Source of the DNA: an uncultured Bacteroides sp.
GTDB lineage: Bacteria; Bacteroidota; Bacteroidia; Bacteroidales; Bacteroidaceae
Direction of reading: 5' to 3'
NCBI GenBank assembly: GCA_905203765.1
Contig: CAJKXC010000054.1
Span: 1-16,991, forward strand
DNA length: 16,991 nucleotides
Below, piece by piece: positions 7,639 through 15,067 of this stretch. The notes beneath the pieces were generated by a model, which ran no database searches, had not been told where the DNA came from, and was given only the letters and a program-made list of their open reading frames with translations. Every line of letters starts with the position of its first letter. Within the stretch, counting starts at the first letter, position 1. The position numbers were made by a program, and so were the translations under genes.

Positions 7639-7724
7639 TTTAGTAAAAACCTTCCGGAAATTTAGTAAAAATCAATCGGGAATTTAGTAAAATCCGGTGA
7701 GGTTTTTACTAAATTCCCGGAAGG
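7639..7724. repeat. Three 22-bp-periodic direct repeats plus one inverted copy
   Basis: The core TTTAGTAAAA recurs at 7639, 7661 and 7683, exactly 22 bp apart, each followed by a C/G-rich half. A fourth copy is inverted (7701-7724, GGTTTTTACTAAA then TTCCCGGAAGG). The inverted copy can pair with the first (13/13 bp), the second (21/22 bp, 7650-7671 with 7703-7724) or the third (16/16 bp, 7677-7692 with 7704-7719). The three pairings exclude one another. Confidence 0.9.
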
Positions 7725-7735
7725 CTTTTCTTTTT
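7645..7735. terminator. Bidirectional intrinsic terminator between convergent genes
   Basis: The 22-bp stem formed by 7650-7671 and 7703-7724 (one mismatch) is followed on the plus strand by CTTTTCTTTTT and on the minus strand directly by TTTTT (7649-7645). It lies between the exchanger gene (plus, ends 7558) and the DUF2721 gene (minus, ends 7768), so it can end both transcripts. The loop is long (31 nt) and holds the third repeat, which can form a shorter competing stem. Confidence 0.75.
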
Positions 7736-7767
7736 GTTGGGATATTTGCCTCTTAGTAGTGAAGTTC

Positions 7768-8157
7768 TTACTCTCCCATATCATTCAAATGTATCTCCAG
7801 CGCCTTCACCGAGATATAGATTTCATACACCGATATAGTCAGCGAAATAATTAGCAGTACCAGCGCTAGACCGAAGATATAGACAGAAGCAAGGTATAGC
7901 CTGATATACATAACAAACATACTGACCACACACAGCAACAGGCTCGCAATCCCTGTCACCTGCATGGCGCGCGTCAGGTAAAGCCGCTTCCGCAAGTTGG
8001 CAATCTGTGCCGCCTTCACCGAAGAAGGGTTCTCCACATATTGTTCTTTCAGTGTACGCACCAGTTGCGCATACGACAGAAAACGGTTGGTATACGCCAA
8101 CATTATCAAAGATATAGCTGAGAACAGCAAAGCAGGGGTAGTCAAATCTATTTCCAT
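7768..8157 (-). CDS. DUF2721 family inner-membrane protein
   Basis: A 129-aa protein with three predicted membrane helices (about 8-24, 64-84, 88-112) and a basic cytoplasmic loop (about 34-62, LKEQYV...LRKRLYLTR). The N-terminus LTTPALLFSAISLIMLAYTN followed by RFL is the recognisable DUF2721 start. The family has no known function. The ATG at 8157 is the only plausible start and lies downstream of a TATATTTG box at 8217-8224. It is divergent from aroA and shares the 143-bp gap 8158-8300 with it; no functional link to aroA is implied. Confidence 0.85.
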   Translation of the reverse strand: MEIDLTTPALLFSAISLIMLAYTNRFLSYAQLVRTLKEQYVENPSSVKAAQIANLRKRLYLTRAMQVTGIASLLLCVVSMFVMYIRLYLASVYIFGLALVLLIISLTISVYEIYISVKALEIHLNDMGE

Positions 8158-8216
8158 ATTATCACATCATATTAAATGTCAAATAGCCGGTTTCTTCTTT
8201 TACAAGATTAGGACGG

Positions 8217-8224
8217 CAAATATA
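8217..8224 (-). promoter_or_regulatory. -7 box for the DUF2721 gene
   Basis: TATATTTG on the minus strand is an exact TAnnTTTG match about 60 bp upstream of the ATG at 8157. No clear TTTG lies 19-21 bp upstream. Confidence 0.45.
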
Positions 8225-8245
8225 AGATTTCTCAAAGATTTATCC

Positions 8246-8253
8246 TACTTTTG
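8246..8253 (+). promoter_or_regulatory. -7 box for aroA
   Basis: TACTTTTG matches TAnnTTTG, about 47 bp before the aroA ATG. It is only 21 bp from the opposing -7 box at 8217-8224, so the two promoters overlap and RNA polymerase probably cannot occupy both at once. Confidence 0.5.
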
Positions 8254-8300
8254 CACCGACAACAAGTTATTTACCACCCATATAACCAAGAAATACGACT

Positions 8301-9572
8301 ATGCGATATACCCTCTCCGCCCCCGCCACGCTACACGCCAGCATTCAGCTACCGGCATCCAAAAGCATCAGCAACCGCGCACTTATCCTGCACGCCCTTG
8401 CCCACGGCAGCCTCACGCCCTGCAATCTGAGCGACTGTGACGACACCCGGGTAATGATACGCGCCCTCGACGGCAACCCCGAACACATCGACATCCTTGC
8501 CGCAGGAACTGCCATGCGTTTTCTCACTGCATACCTCAGTGTGACACCGGGCACCCGCATCATCACCGGTACACAACGTATGCAACAGCGCCCCATCCGC
8601 ATCCTGGTAGATGCCTTGCGCGAGCTCGGTGCACAGATAGAATACGTCGGAAACGAAGGTTTCCCGCCCCTGCGCATCACGGGAACGGAGTTGAAAGGCG
8701 AAGAAATCAGCCTTGCCGGAAACGTAAGTTCGCAATATATCTCCGCCCTGCTGATGATAGGTGCCGTGCTGCCCAAAGGCTTGCGCCTGCACCTGACAGG
8801 CGAGATCATTTCCCGCCCCTACATCAACCTGACGCTGCAACTGATACGCGACTTCGGCGCACAGGCTGACTGGACTACGGAAAACAGCATCACCGTACGC
8901 CCCGGCGGCTATCGCGATGTAGCCTTCACGGTAGAAAGTGACTGGAGCGCCGCCTCTTACTGGTATCAGATGATGGCACTCTCTATAATTAAAAATGAAA
9001 AATTAAAAATGAAAGGAGAAGAGGAAGAAGGGCAGGCAGCCCCCGAAGTAGAATTGCTCGGTCTCTTCCCCCGCAGCTACCAAGGTGACAGCCGCGGTGC
9101 GGAAGTATTCTCCCGCCTCGGCATCCGTACGGAGTACACCGACCGTGGAGTGAGACTAACCAAAATCGGAACTCCTGTTGCGCGCCTCGTCGAAGATATG
9201 GTAGACATCCCCGACCTGGCACAGACCTTTGTCGTGACTTGTTGCCTGATGAATATCCCCTTCCGCTTCACCGGACTGCAAAGCCTCAAGATAAAAGAGA
9301 CCGACCGCATCACCGCCCTCATCACCGAACTGCACAAGTTGGGCTACGTGGTACGTTCCGAACAAGACAGCATACTCATTTGGAATGGCGAGCGCTGCCC
9401 GGCAGATGAAGTTCCCGTAATAGCCACTTACGAGGACCATCGTATGGCAATGGCCTTTGCCCCCGCCTGCCTTGTGCTGCCCCGAATACAGATTGATGAA
9501 CCACAGGTAGTCTCCAAATCTTATCCTGGCTATTGGGACGACCTGCAAAAAGCAGGTTTCAATATCATATAA
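8301..9572 (+). CDS. aroA: 3-phosphoshikimate 1-carboxyvinyltransferase (EPSP synthase)
   Basis: A 423-aa cytoplasmic enzyme that joins phosphoenolpyruvate to shikimate-3-phosphate in chorismate synthesis. Family motifs are in order: LPASKSISNRALIL (17-30, with Lys21, Ser22 and Arg26 for substrate binding), AGTAMRFL (68-75), QRPI (96-99), SSQYISALL (143-151), DIPDLAQT (302-309, catalytic Asp305), KETDRI (332-337, Glu333) and the C-terminal EDHRMAMAFA. It has an extra Lys/Glu-rich segment (about 229-247) encoded by a 14-bp tandem repeat (8987-9014) not expected in the family. The residue at the position of E. coli Pro101 is Phe74. It is convergent with murF-alr, the stops only 5 bp apart. The ATG at 8301 fits the family N-terminus. 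Confidence 0.97.
   Translation: MRYTLSAPATLHASIQLPASKSISNRALILHALAHGSLTPCNLSDCDDTRVMIRALDGNPEHIDILAAGTAMRFLTAYLSVTPGTRIITGTQRMQQRPIRILVDALRELGAQIEYVGNEGFPPLRITGTELKGEEISLAGNVSSQYISALLMIGAVLPKGLRLHLTGEIISRPYINLTLQLIRDFGAQADWTTENSITVRPGGYRDVAFTVESDWSAASYWYQMMALSIIKNEKLKMKGEEEEGQAAPEVELLGLFPRSYQGDSRGAEVFSRLGIRTEYTDRGVRLTKIGTPVARLVEDMVDIPDLAQTFVVTCCLMNIPFRFTGLQSLKIKETDRITALITELHKLGYVVRSEQDSILIWNGERCPADEVPVIATYEDHRMAMAFAPACLVLPRIQIDEPQVVSKSYPGYWDDLQKAGFNII
8987..9014 (+). repeat. 14-bp AT-rich tandem repeat inside aroA
   Basis: AATTAAAAATGAAA occurs twice back to back (8987-9000 and 9001-9014) within the aroA frame, encoding IIKNEKLKMK. The composition is unlike the GC-rich flanks and resembles the AT-rich dispersed repeats common between Bacteroides genes. 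Fourteen is not a multiple of three, so loss or gain of one copy would shift the frame. Confidence 0.9.
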
Positions 9573-9577
9573 TTATC

Positions 9578-12067
9578 TTAATCCTGATAGTACACCCGCT
9601 TCACCCGCGTTGAAATACTCGTAAGTACTTCGTAAGGAATGGTTTCGAGCGTATCGGACAGGACAGTGATAGATAGATGGTCACCGAAGATTTCTACCGT
9701 ATCGCCTTCCTTGCAGTCGATGTCGGTAACATCTATCATGCAGACATCCATACAGATATTACCCACGTACGGCGCTTTCTGCCCGTTCACCAGACAATAA
9801 GCATGTCCGTTACCCAGGTAACGGTTCAGTCCGTCGGCATAACCGATAGGCAGGGCGGCAATACGCGAAGGACGCACCAAATGTCCCTTGCGGCTGTAGC
9901 CCACAGTATCTTCTTCGGGCACATCACGTATCTGAAGGATGGTAGTATGCAGCGTGCTGACATTATTGATGATGGAATTATCAATCGGGCTGATGCCATA
10001 GAGACCGATACCCAGACGTACCATATCGAACTGCGCCCCCGGGAAACGTTCTATTCCTGCGGAGTTGCAGATATGGCGGAGTATCTTATGCGGGAAGGCT
10101 TCCTGCAACTCCAGCGAAGCTTTCTCGAACATCACGATCTGCTGACGCGTAAAGGCATCAAACTGAGGCGCATCACTCCCTACGAAGTGGGAGAATACGG
10201 AACGGGCGATAACGGCGTTCTGTCCTTTCAGACGTTCTATCAGACGAGGCATATCGTCCGGGGCAAAGCCCAGGCGGTGCATGCCGGTATCCAGTTTTAT
10301 ATGAATCGGGAAGTTGGTGATGCCTTCTTTCTCGGCTTCCTTAATCAGGGCATCGAGTAGATGGAAGCTATATACTTCGGGCTCCAACTTATAGTCGAAC
10401 ATAGTCTTGAACGCTGTCATTTCAGGGTTCATGATAAGAATACTTGCAGTGATTCCCGCTTTACGAAGGTCCGAACCTTCGTCGGCAACCGCCACGGCAA
10501 GATAATCGACGTGATGTTCCTGCAAGGTCTTGGCAACCTCGTAAGAACCGGCGCCATAGGCAGAGGCTTTCACCATGCACACCATCTTGGTTTCGGGCTT
10601 TAACTTACTGCGGTAATAGTTCAGATTGGCTATCATCGCTCCGAGATTGACTTCCAATATGGTTTCGTGCACTTTCTTTTCCAGGACTTCCGTCAAGGCA
10701 TCGAAACCAAACTTACGGGCACCTTTAATCAGTATTATCTCGTTTTCGAGGCGGAGTTCACCTCTTTGGATGGCGTGTATCAGGGAGTCTGTATCGGGAT
10801 AAAATGCCTTCTCTATGTCGAAGCGGGCAGCACAAGAGGATATTTCGTTACCCACACCGATAATGCGTTCGATGCTACGGCTATTCACCAACTGTGCTAC
10901 TTGACGGTAGAGGGTGGGCGTATTCTGCCCCGTCTCCAGGATATCGGAAAGTATCAGCGTCCGTTTCAGACCTTTGGAAAGGGAACGGCGATACAGGAAG
11001 TTGAGCGCTATATCCAGTGAACCGAGGTCGGAGTTGTAACTGTCATTAATCAGCAGGCAGTTATTCTTTCCTTCTTTCACTTCCAGACGCATGGCAACGG
11101 GTTCCAGCTTTGCCATACGCTCCGTAATCTGTTCGGCGGGAAGCATCAGATACAGACAAGCAGCCAGACAGTTCAACGAGTTCTCAATAGAGGCATCGTC
11201 AATAAAAGGCAGCGTGAAAGTATTGTCCATATCCAGATAGCGATAGGAGATAATGGTAGATTCGTCTTTTTTCTCTACCTTGCTTATATATAAGGGGCGC
11301 TCCATGTCCTTCCGGCTCCACGCAATTTCACGCGCAGAAAGCATAGACTTGGACACGCAGTGGCTGATAAATTCATTATCGCCATTGTAAATCACCACAT
11401 CGCAGTTCTTGAAAAGCATGAGCTTCTCCATACACTTCTCCTGCATGGAGAAGAAGTTTTCCTGATGGGCTCCCCCGATGTTGGTCAGAATGCCAATGGT
11501 AGGCTGGATAATATTTTGAAGGGCACGCATTTCTCCCGGTTCCGAGATACCGGCTTCGAAGATGGCAAGTTCGGACTGTTCGTCCATCTGCCATACCGAC
11601 AGGGGTACGCCGATCTGGGAGTTATAGCTGCGGGGCGAACGCACAATAGCACGTTCGGGGCTGAGCAGTTGGTGCAACCATTCCTTTACAATGGTCTTTC
11701 CGTTACTGCCTGTAATGCCGATGACCGGAATCTGGAATTGACCTCGATGCTGTTCGGCAAGTTTCTGCAAAGCTTTCAGCGGATTGGAAACCACAAGGAA
11801 GTTAACGGAGCTGTCAGCTTTCAAGCCACTACTTTTCATCTTCTTGAAACTATCTTCGCTCACCACAAAGTTGCGTACACCGCGGGCGTACAAGTCTGCA
11901 ATGTAACGTGCACCATCATTCCGCTTGGTGGTCAGAGCAAAGAACAAAGTTTCCTCGGGGAAACTCAAAGAACGGCTGTCGGTAAGCAGCCAATCAATGG
12001 TAGCCGGCGTGCTCCCCACACGTCGTGCACCAATACTTTCGGTTATGCTTTCAATCGAGTATGACAT
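9578..12067 (-). CDS. murF-alr: Bifunctional MurF (UDP-MurNAc-tripeptide:D-Ala-D-Ala ligase) / alanine racemase
   Basis: An 829-aa fusion. Residues 1 to about 460 are MurF: a uridine-binding N-terminus (DSRSLSFPEETLFFAL, 30-45), the ATP loop GITGSNGKT (117-125), a central-domain EAGISEPGEM (171-180) and NDSYNSD (341-347) in the C-terminal ligase domain. Residues about 466-829 are alanine racemase: PLP lysine Lys500 in MVKASAYGAG, KLDTGMHRLG (591-600), VRLGIGLYG (683-691), the second-half base region with VGYSRKG (722-728), and IGYADG. The racemase makes D-Ala, and MurF adds D-Ala-D-Ala to the peptidoglycan precursor, so the fusion couples supply and use in the cytoplasm. Such fusions are normal in Bacteroidetes. 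Its start overlaps the GSCFA gene by 25 nt, suggesting coupling. Confidence 0.97.
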   Translation of the reverse strand: MSYSIESITESIGARRVGSTPATIDWLLTDSRSLSFPEETLFFALTTKRNDGARYIADLYARGVRNFVVSEDSFKKMKSSGLKADSSVNFLVVSNPLKALQKLAEQHRGQFQIPVIGITGSNGKTIVKEWLHQLLSPERAIVRSPRSYNSQIGVPLSVWQMDEQSELAIFEAGISEPGEMRALQNIIQPTIGILTNIGGAHQENFFSMQEKCMEKLMLFKNCDVVIYNGDNEFISHCVSKSMLSAREIAWSRKDMERPLYISKVEKKDESTIISYRYLDMDNTFTLPFIDDASIENSLNCLAACLYLMLPAEQITERMAKLEPVAMRLEVKEGKNNCLLINDSYNSDLGSLDIALNFLYRRSLSKGLKRTLILSDILETGQNTPTLYRQVAQLVNSRSIERIIGVGNEISSCAARFDIEKAFYPDTDSLIHAIQRGELRLENEIILIKGARKFGFDALTEVLEKKVHETILEVNLGAMIANLNYYRSKLKPETKMVCMVKASAYGAGSYEVAKTLQEHHVDYLAVAVADEGSDLRKAGITASILIMNPEMTAFKTMFDYKLEPEVYSFHLLDALIKEAEKEGITNFPIHIKLDTGMHRLGFAPDDMPRLIERLKGQNAVIARSVFSHFVGSDAPQFDAFTRQQIVMFEKASLELQEAFPHKILRHICNSAGIERFPGAQFDMVRLGIGLYGISPIDNSIINNVSTLHTTILQIRDVPEEDTVGYSRKGHLVRPSRIAALPIGYADGLNRYLGNGHAYCLVNGQKAPYVGNICMDVCMIDVTDIDCKEGDTVEIFGDHLSITVLSDTLETIPYEVLTSISTRVKRVYYQD

Positions 12068-13032
12068 GTTTCTCTCTCATTTTGGAAGTCTAAGTACGGG
12101 TATTTTCCGTTAAGTCGGTCTATTTTTAACACAATTTGTTCTAAAAAACGCTTATACTCGTCAGACTCCGAATGAAACGGTCTATGTGATAGTGCCTTAC
12201 GTATATTTTCACTTTCCTCTATAATCTGTAACGCATCCGCAGAGATGCATGACTGGACAAATCGCTCCCACACATAGCGGACAGCAACTTCGGAAGGATG
12301 CACCATGTCTTCGGCATAAAAACGGTAGTCGCGCAGTTCGTCTATCAACAGTTCGTAGGCAGGGAAATAGAAAAGATGTTCGGGAAAAGTAGTTCGGAGC
12401 TGTTCGATAGCCAACAGCAAAGTTGCCTTGCTCAAAGCATTGGCATGCATTCCATCGCGGATGTGGCGTATAGGACTAACGGTTAATATCACCTTTAGGC
12501 CGGGGTTATAAGCCAACAGCTCGGAAAATAAGGAAGTATAGTCGAGCACAATCTCTTCTACAGAAAGCATACGGCGGGTAAAGCAAGATTCGGATTGCTT
12601 GTGGCAATTGGCAACAACCCGGCCTGTACCTTTGCTCTCATAAACCCAGGCAGAGCCGAAGGTTAGCAGTAAATAGTTCAACAGAGGCATATCTTTATGC
12701 GCCTTCTCTATACGCTCATTGATGTGATCTAAAGTTTCTTCCAAATCTGGTGAAGAAAAAGAGCCATGATGCATCGGACTGTTCCAGAGTCCCCTAAAGA
12801 GAAAAAGCTGGTCTGCGTTATAGACCTTCCCGGCAAGGATTTCGCGCAAAGCGGCAGAAATGGAAAGCGGGTTATAAAGAACACCGTAAGGATTGATATC
12901 ACAACGGAACTTGGCATCGACCAGCCTTGTACCGATATTGGTGGCAAAGCAGGAGCCAAGAAACATCAATCTGTCCGCATGCGTCAGCCGCGGCAGGTCA
13001 GCGGGTAATTCAACGGTGGTATAAAAGTTCAT
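12043..13032 (-). CDS. GSCFA-domain protein, SGNH-hydrolase-like
   Basis: A 329-aa protein that starts MNFYTTVELP and has the name-giving GSCFA at 26-30, followed by INPYGVLYNP (46-55), LLLTFGSAWVYE (121-132), SPIRHIRDGMHANALSK (186-202) and EDMVHPSEVA (241-250). The GSCF block near the N-terminus and DxxH (Asp242, His245) near the C-terminus are arranged as in SGNH-type ester hydrolases, so Ser27-Asp242-His245 is a possible catalytic set (inference). No signal peptide is visible. An in-frame TTG at 13038 exists, but the ATG at 13032 fits better. It starts 44 bp after folE and overlaps murF-alr. The biological substrate is unknown; the neighbour suggests an envelope role, but that is only context. 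Confidence 0.88.
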   Translation of the reverse strand: MNFYTTVELPADLPRLTHADRLMFLGSCFATNIGTRLVDAKFRCDINPYGVLYNPLSISAALREILAGKVYNADQLFLFRGLWNSPMHHGSFSSPDLEETLDHINERIEKAHKDMPLLNYLLLTFGSAWVYESKGTGRVVANCHKQSESCFTRRMLSVEEIVLDYTSLFSELLAYNPGLKVILTVSPIRHIRDGMHANALSKATLLLAIEQLRTTFPEHLFYFPAYELLIDELRDYRFYAEDMVHPSEVAVRYVWERFVQSCISADALQIIEESENIRKALSHRPFHSESDEYKRFLEQIVLKIDRLNGKYPYLDFQNERETCHTRLKA

Positions 13033-13076
13033 AGACAAATGTGAGATTTACGTTCTCATCTTGCCATGCGCTTCAA

Positions 13077-13664
13077 TCACGAATTATGCCTGATGAGGTT
13101 CATAAACTCCTCACGTGTCTTAGCCTGATTGAAAGCTCCGGTAAAATCAGAAGTGGTTGTGATGGAATTCTGTTTTTCAACGCCACGCATCTGCATGCAC
13201 ATATGTTTAGCCTCTACCACTACCATTACACCTAATGGATTCAAGGTTTCCTGGATGCATTCTTTGATTTGCAGCGTCATGCGTTCCTGCACTTGCAGGC
13301 GATGGGAAAAAATATCTACCACACGGGCTATCTTGCTCAAGCCTGTGATATATCCGTTAGGGATATAGGCCACATGTGCCTTTCCGTAGAACGGAAGCAT
13401 ATGGTGCTCACATAGCGAGAAGAAATCAATATCCTTCACAATCACCATCTGGCTGTATTCTTCCTGGAACTTGGCAGAACGAAGTACTTCGTGCGGGTCC
13501 ATATGATAGCCCTTTGTCAAGGACAACATAGCTTTAGCCACTCGTTCCGGTGTTTTCAGCAAACCTTCACGTTCGGCATCTTCGCCCAGCAAAGTAAGAA
13601 TACGGTGATAATGTTCTTTTAACTCTTCCAATGCGGGAGATACAATTTCTTCTTTTCCTAACAT
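13077..13664 (-). CDS. folE: GTP cyclohydrolase I (FolE type)
   Basis: A 195-aa cytoplasmic enzyme that converts GTP to 7,8-dihydroneopterin triphosphate, the first step of tetrahydrofolate (and possibly queuosine-type pterin) synthesis. Zinc ligands are visible: Cys85 and His88 in SLCEHHMLPF (83-92), and Cys156 in HMCMQMRG (154-161). Also present are TPERVAKAM (38-46), GYITGLSKIARVVDIFS (104-120) with the following RLQVQERMT, and the C-terminal REEFMNLI. The length is normal for the type I enzyme. It starts 9 bp after the SPOR gene stop. No separate promoter is visible in that gap, so it is probably part of the long operon. Confidence 0.97.
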   Translation of the reverse strand: MLGKEEIVSPALEELKEHYHRILTLLGEDAEREGLLKTPERVAKAMLSLTKGYHMDPHEVLRSAKFQEEYSQMVIVKDIDFFSLCEHHMLPFYGKAHVAYIPNGYITGLSKIARVVDIFSHRLQVQERMTLQIKECIQETLNPLGVMVVVEAKHMCMQMRGVEKQNSITTTSDFTGAFNQAKTREEFMNLIRHNS

Positions 13665-13673
13665 GATTGATCT

Positions 13674-14132
13674 TTATAAGGGAATGTTTATTTGCTCTTT
13701 TACAATCGAAACTTCTTTAAAAACACCGGTAGCACGCAGTTGGCGCATCATTGCATCCGCTTCTTCGATACTACGGAAATCACCTGCACGGCACAGCCAG
13801 CGAGGCGGATTGAAAGAGGTATAAACAGTAAGTTCCGGAAAGTGTTCCTTAATACGGGAAGCCACTGAGTAGGCTTCGTTCTTGGCTTGACGGGTATTGT
13901 TTCCGGCATAAACTTGTATGCGGTAGCCCGAGCTTTTAATCACTTTCTGATCTTCCGTACCGGTAGGGATATATTCCGAACCTATCAACGCCGCAATACG
14001 GGCATCTTGATGGATGGTCACTTTGCCTTGTCCCGGCACACTGCGTTCCAGGCTCTTTACAATATTATTCTGCGCTACAGAAAGGGTTGCAAAAGCAAAG
14101 CATGCAACTAAAAGTAAACCAAGCTTCTTCAT
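13674..14132 (-). CDS. Exported SPOR-domain protein
   Basis: A 152-aa protein: signal peptide (1-20, MKKLGLLLVACFAFATLSVA), a short linker, and a C-terminal SPOR domain (about 68-147, from GYRIQVYAGN through WLCRAGDFRSIEEADAMMRQ to FKEVSIV). SPOR domains bind denuded glycan strands of septal peptidoglycan, so a periplasmic role linked to cell division or wall growth is likely. LVAC at 8-11 could be a lipobox, but the hydrophobic stretch continues past it, and SVA-Q looks the better cleavage site. The ATG at 14132 is chosen because it starts the signal peptide; the frame is open to 14219, but that stretch is encoded by heptamer repeats (14133-14243). Confidence 0.9.
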   Translation of the reverse strand: MKKLGLLLVACFAFATLSVAQNNIVKSLERSVPGQGKVTIHQDARIAALIGSEYIPTGTEDQKVIKSSGYRIQVYAGNNTRQAKNEAYSVASRIKEHFPELTVYTSFNPPRWLCRAGDFRSIEEADAMMRQLRATGVFKEVSIVKEQINIPL

Positions 14133-14243
14133 AATTGATAATGGATAGTGGATAGTGGATAAATGATAGTTGATAGAGTAAAGAAATAGTGCCCACACAT
14201 TTGCGCAGCCCACTATCAACTATCCCCTATCAACTATCAACTA
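14133..14243. repeat. Heptamer repeat array in inverted arrangement, tpiA-SPOR spacer
   Basis: On the minus strand, directly before the SPOR ATG, six 7-bp units of the form (C/T)TATC(A/C)(A/T) lie head to tail (14135-14176). On the plus strand the same heptamer recurs four times in 14213-14240 (CTATCAA, CTATCCC, CTATCAA, CTATCAA), with a degenerate fifth. The 12-mer GATAGTTGATAG (14165-14176) pairs exactly with CTATCAACTATC at 14213-14224 and again at 14227-14238. The RNA between tpiA and the SPOR gene could form either of two hairpins. No T-run makes it a clear terminator. Confidence 0.85.
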
Positions 14244-14244
14244 A

Positions 14245-15000
14245 TTAGTTAAAAGCATCGATGATACCCTTGAAGTCAGAAACCTTCAAAGCAGCACCAC
14301 CAATCAAACCGCCGTCAACGTCCGGATTAGCAAACAATTCCTTCGCGTTAGAAGGCTTGCAGCTACCACCGTAAAGGATAGAGCAGTTATCAGCTATTTC
14401 GTTTCCGTACTTTGCAGCAACCGTAGAACGGATGAAAGCATGGATTTCCTGAGCCTGTGCAGGAGAAGCAGTCTTACCGGTACCGATAGCCCAAACCGGT
14501 TCATAAGCCAAAATAATCTTAGAAAAATCTTCAGCAGACAGAGAGAATACAGAAGCCAACTGAGCAGCAACTACTTCATTCTGTTTGTTAGCTTCACGTT
14601 CTTCCAGAACTTCACCGATACAGAAGATCGGAGTCAAGCCGTTAGCCAAAGCCAATTTTACCTTTTCTTCCAGGATTGCTACTGTTTCACCATAGTAAGC
14701 ACGACGTTCCGAGTGGCCCAGAATCACATATTTAGCACCTGTAGATGCAACCATAGCAGCCGAAACCTCGCCTGTATATGCACCTGATTCTTTGTCTGCA
14801 CAGTTTTCTGCACCTACACCAATCTTAGCAGCGTCTACCAAAGGGGTAACAGATGCCAGATGGATAAACGGAGTACAGATAACTACATCACAGTTGGGCT
14901 TTTCGCTAGCCAAAGCTTCATTCAGTTCTTTTGCAAGAGCAATACCCTCTTGAAGGGTTTTGTTCATTTTCCAGTTTCCTGCAACAATGTTCTTTCTCAT
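14245..15000 (-). CDS. tpiA: Triosephosphate isomerase
   Basis: A 251-aa glycolytic enzyme interconverting dihydroxyacetone phosphate and glyceraldehyde-3-phosphate in the cytoplasm. Active-site residues: Asn9 and Lys11 in AGNWKMN, electrophile His96 in LGHSERR (94-100), base Glu167 in AYEPVWAIGTGK (165-176, containing the flexible loop), and the phosphate-binding YGGS (210-213) and GLIGGA. Length is normal. The leader directly before the ATG is very A-rich (15001-15016), typical of well-translated genes in this phylum. It lies 67 bp after the DoxX-like gene. Codon and base use are housekeeping-like and there is nothing odd. Confidence 0.98.
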   Translation of the reverse strand: MRKNIVAGNWKMNKTLQEGIALAKELNEALASEKPNCDVVICTPFIHLASVTPLVDAAKIGVGAENCADKESGAYTGEVSAAMVASTGAKYVILGHSERRAYYGETVAILEEKVKLALANGLTPIFCIGEVLEEREANKQNEVVAAQLASVFSLSAEDFSKIILAYEPVWAIGTGKTASPAQAQEIHAFIRSTVAAKYGNEIADNCSILYGGSCKPSNAKELFANPDVDGGLIGGAALKVSDFKGIIDAFN

Positions 15001-15016
15001 TTTTTGTTTTTTTATT
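15001..15016 (-). promoter_or_regulatory. A-rich translation start region of tpiA
   Basis: On the minus strand the 16 bases before the ATG contain almost only A and T (AATAAAAAAACAAAAA). There is no Shine-Dalgarno site. A-rich leaders support strong initiation in Bacteroidetes; the functional reading is inference. A weak TACATTAA box lies further upstream. Confidence 0.4.
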
Positions 15017-15067
15017 AAAGGGTTAATGTATCTACTATTTAATAATTTACTGTTTTACTCTTTAAAG

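Noticed and set aside
7639..7724. 22-bp-spaced repeats as a mini CRISPR array
   Set aside because: Core unit is about 13 bp, there are only three direct copies, one is inverted, and no cas gene is near.
9677..12064. Several long plus-strand frames opposite murF-alr (for example 9677-10360, 11360-12064)
   Set aside because: They are antisense to conserved MurF and Alr motifs and match no family I know.
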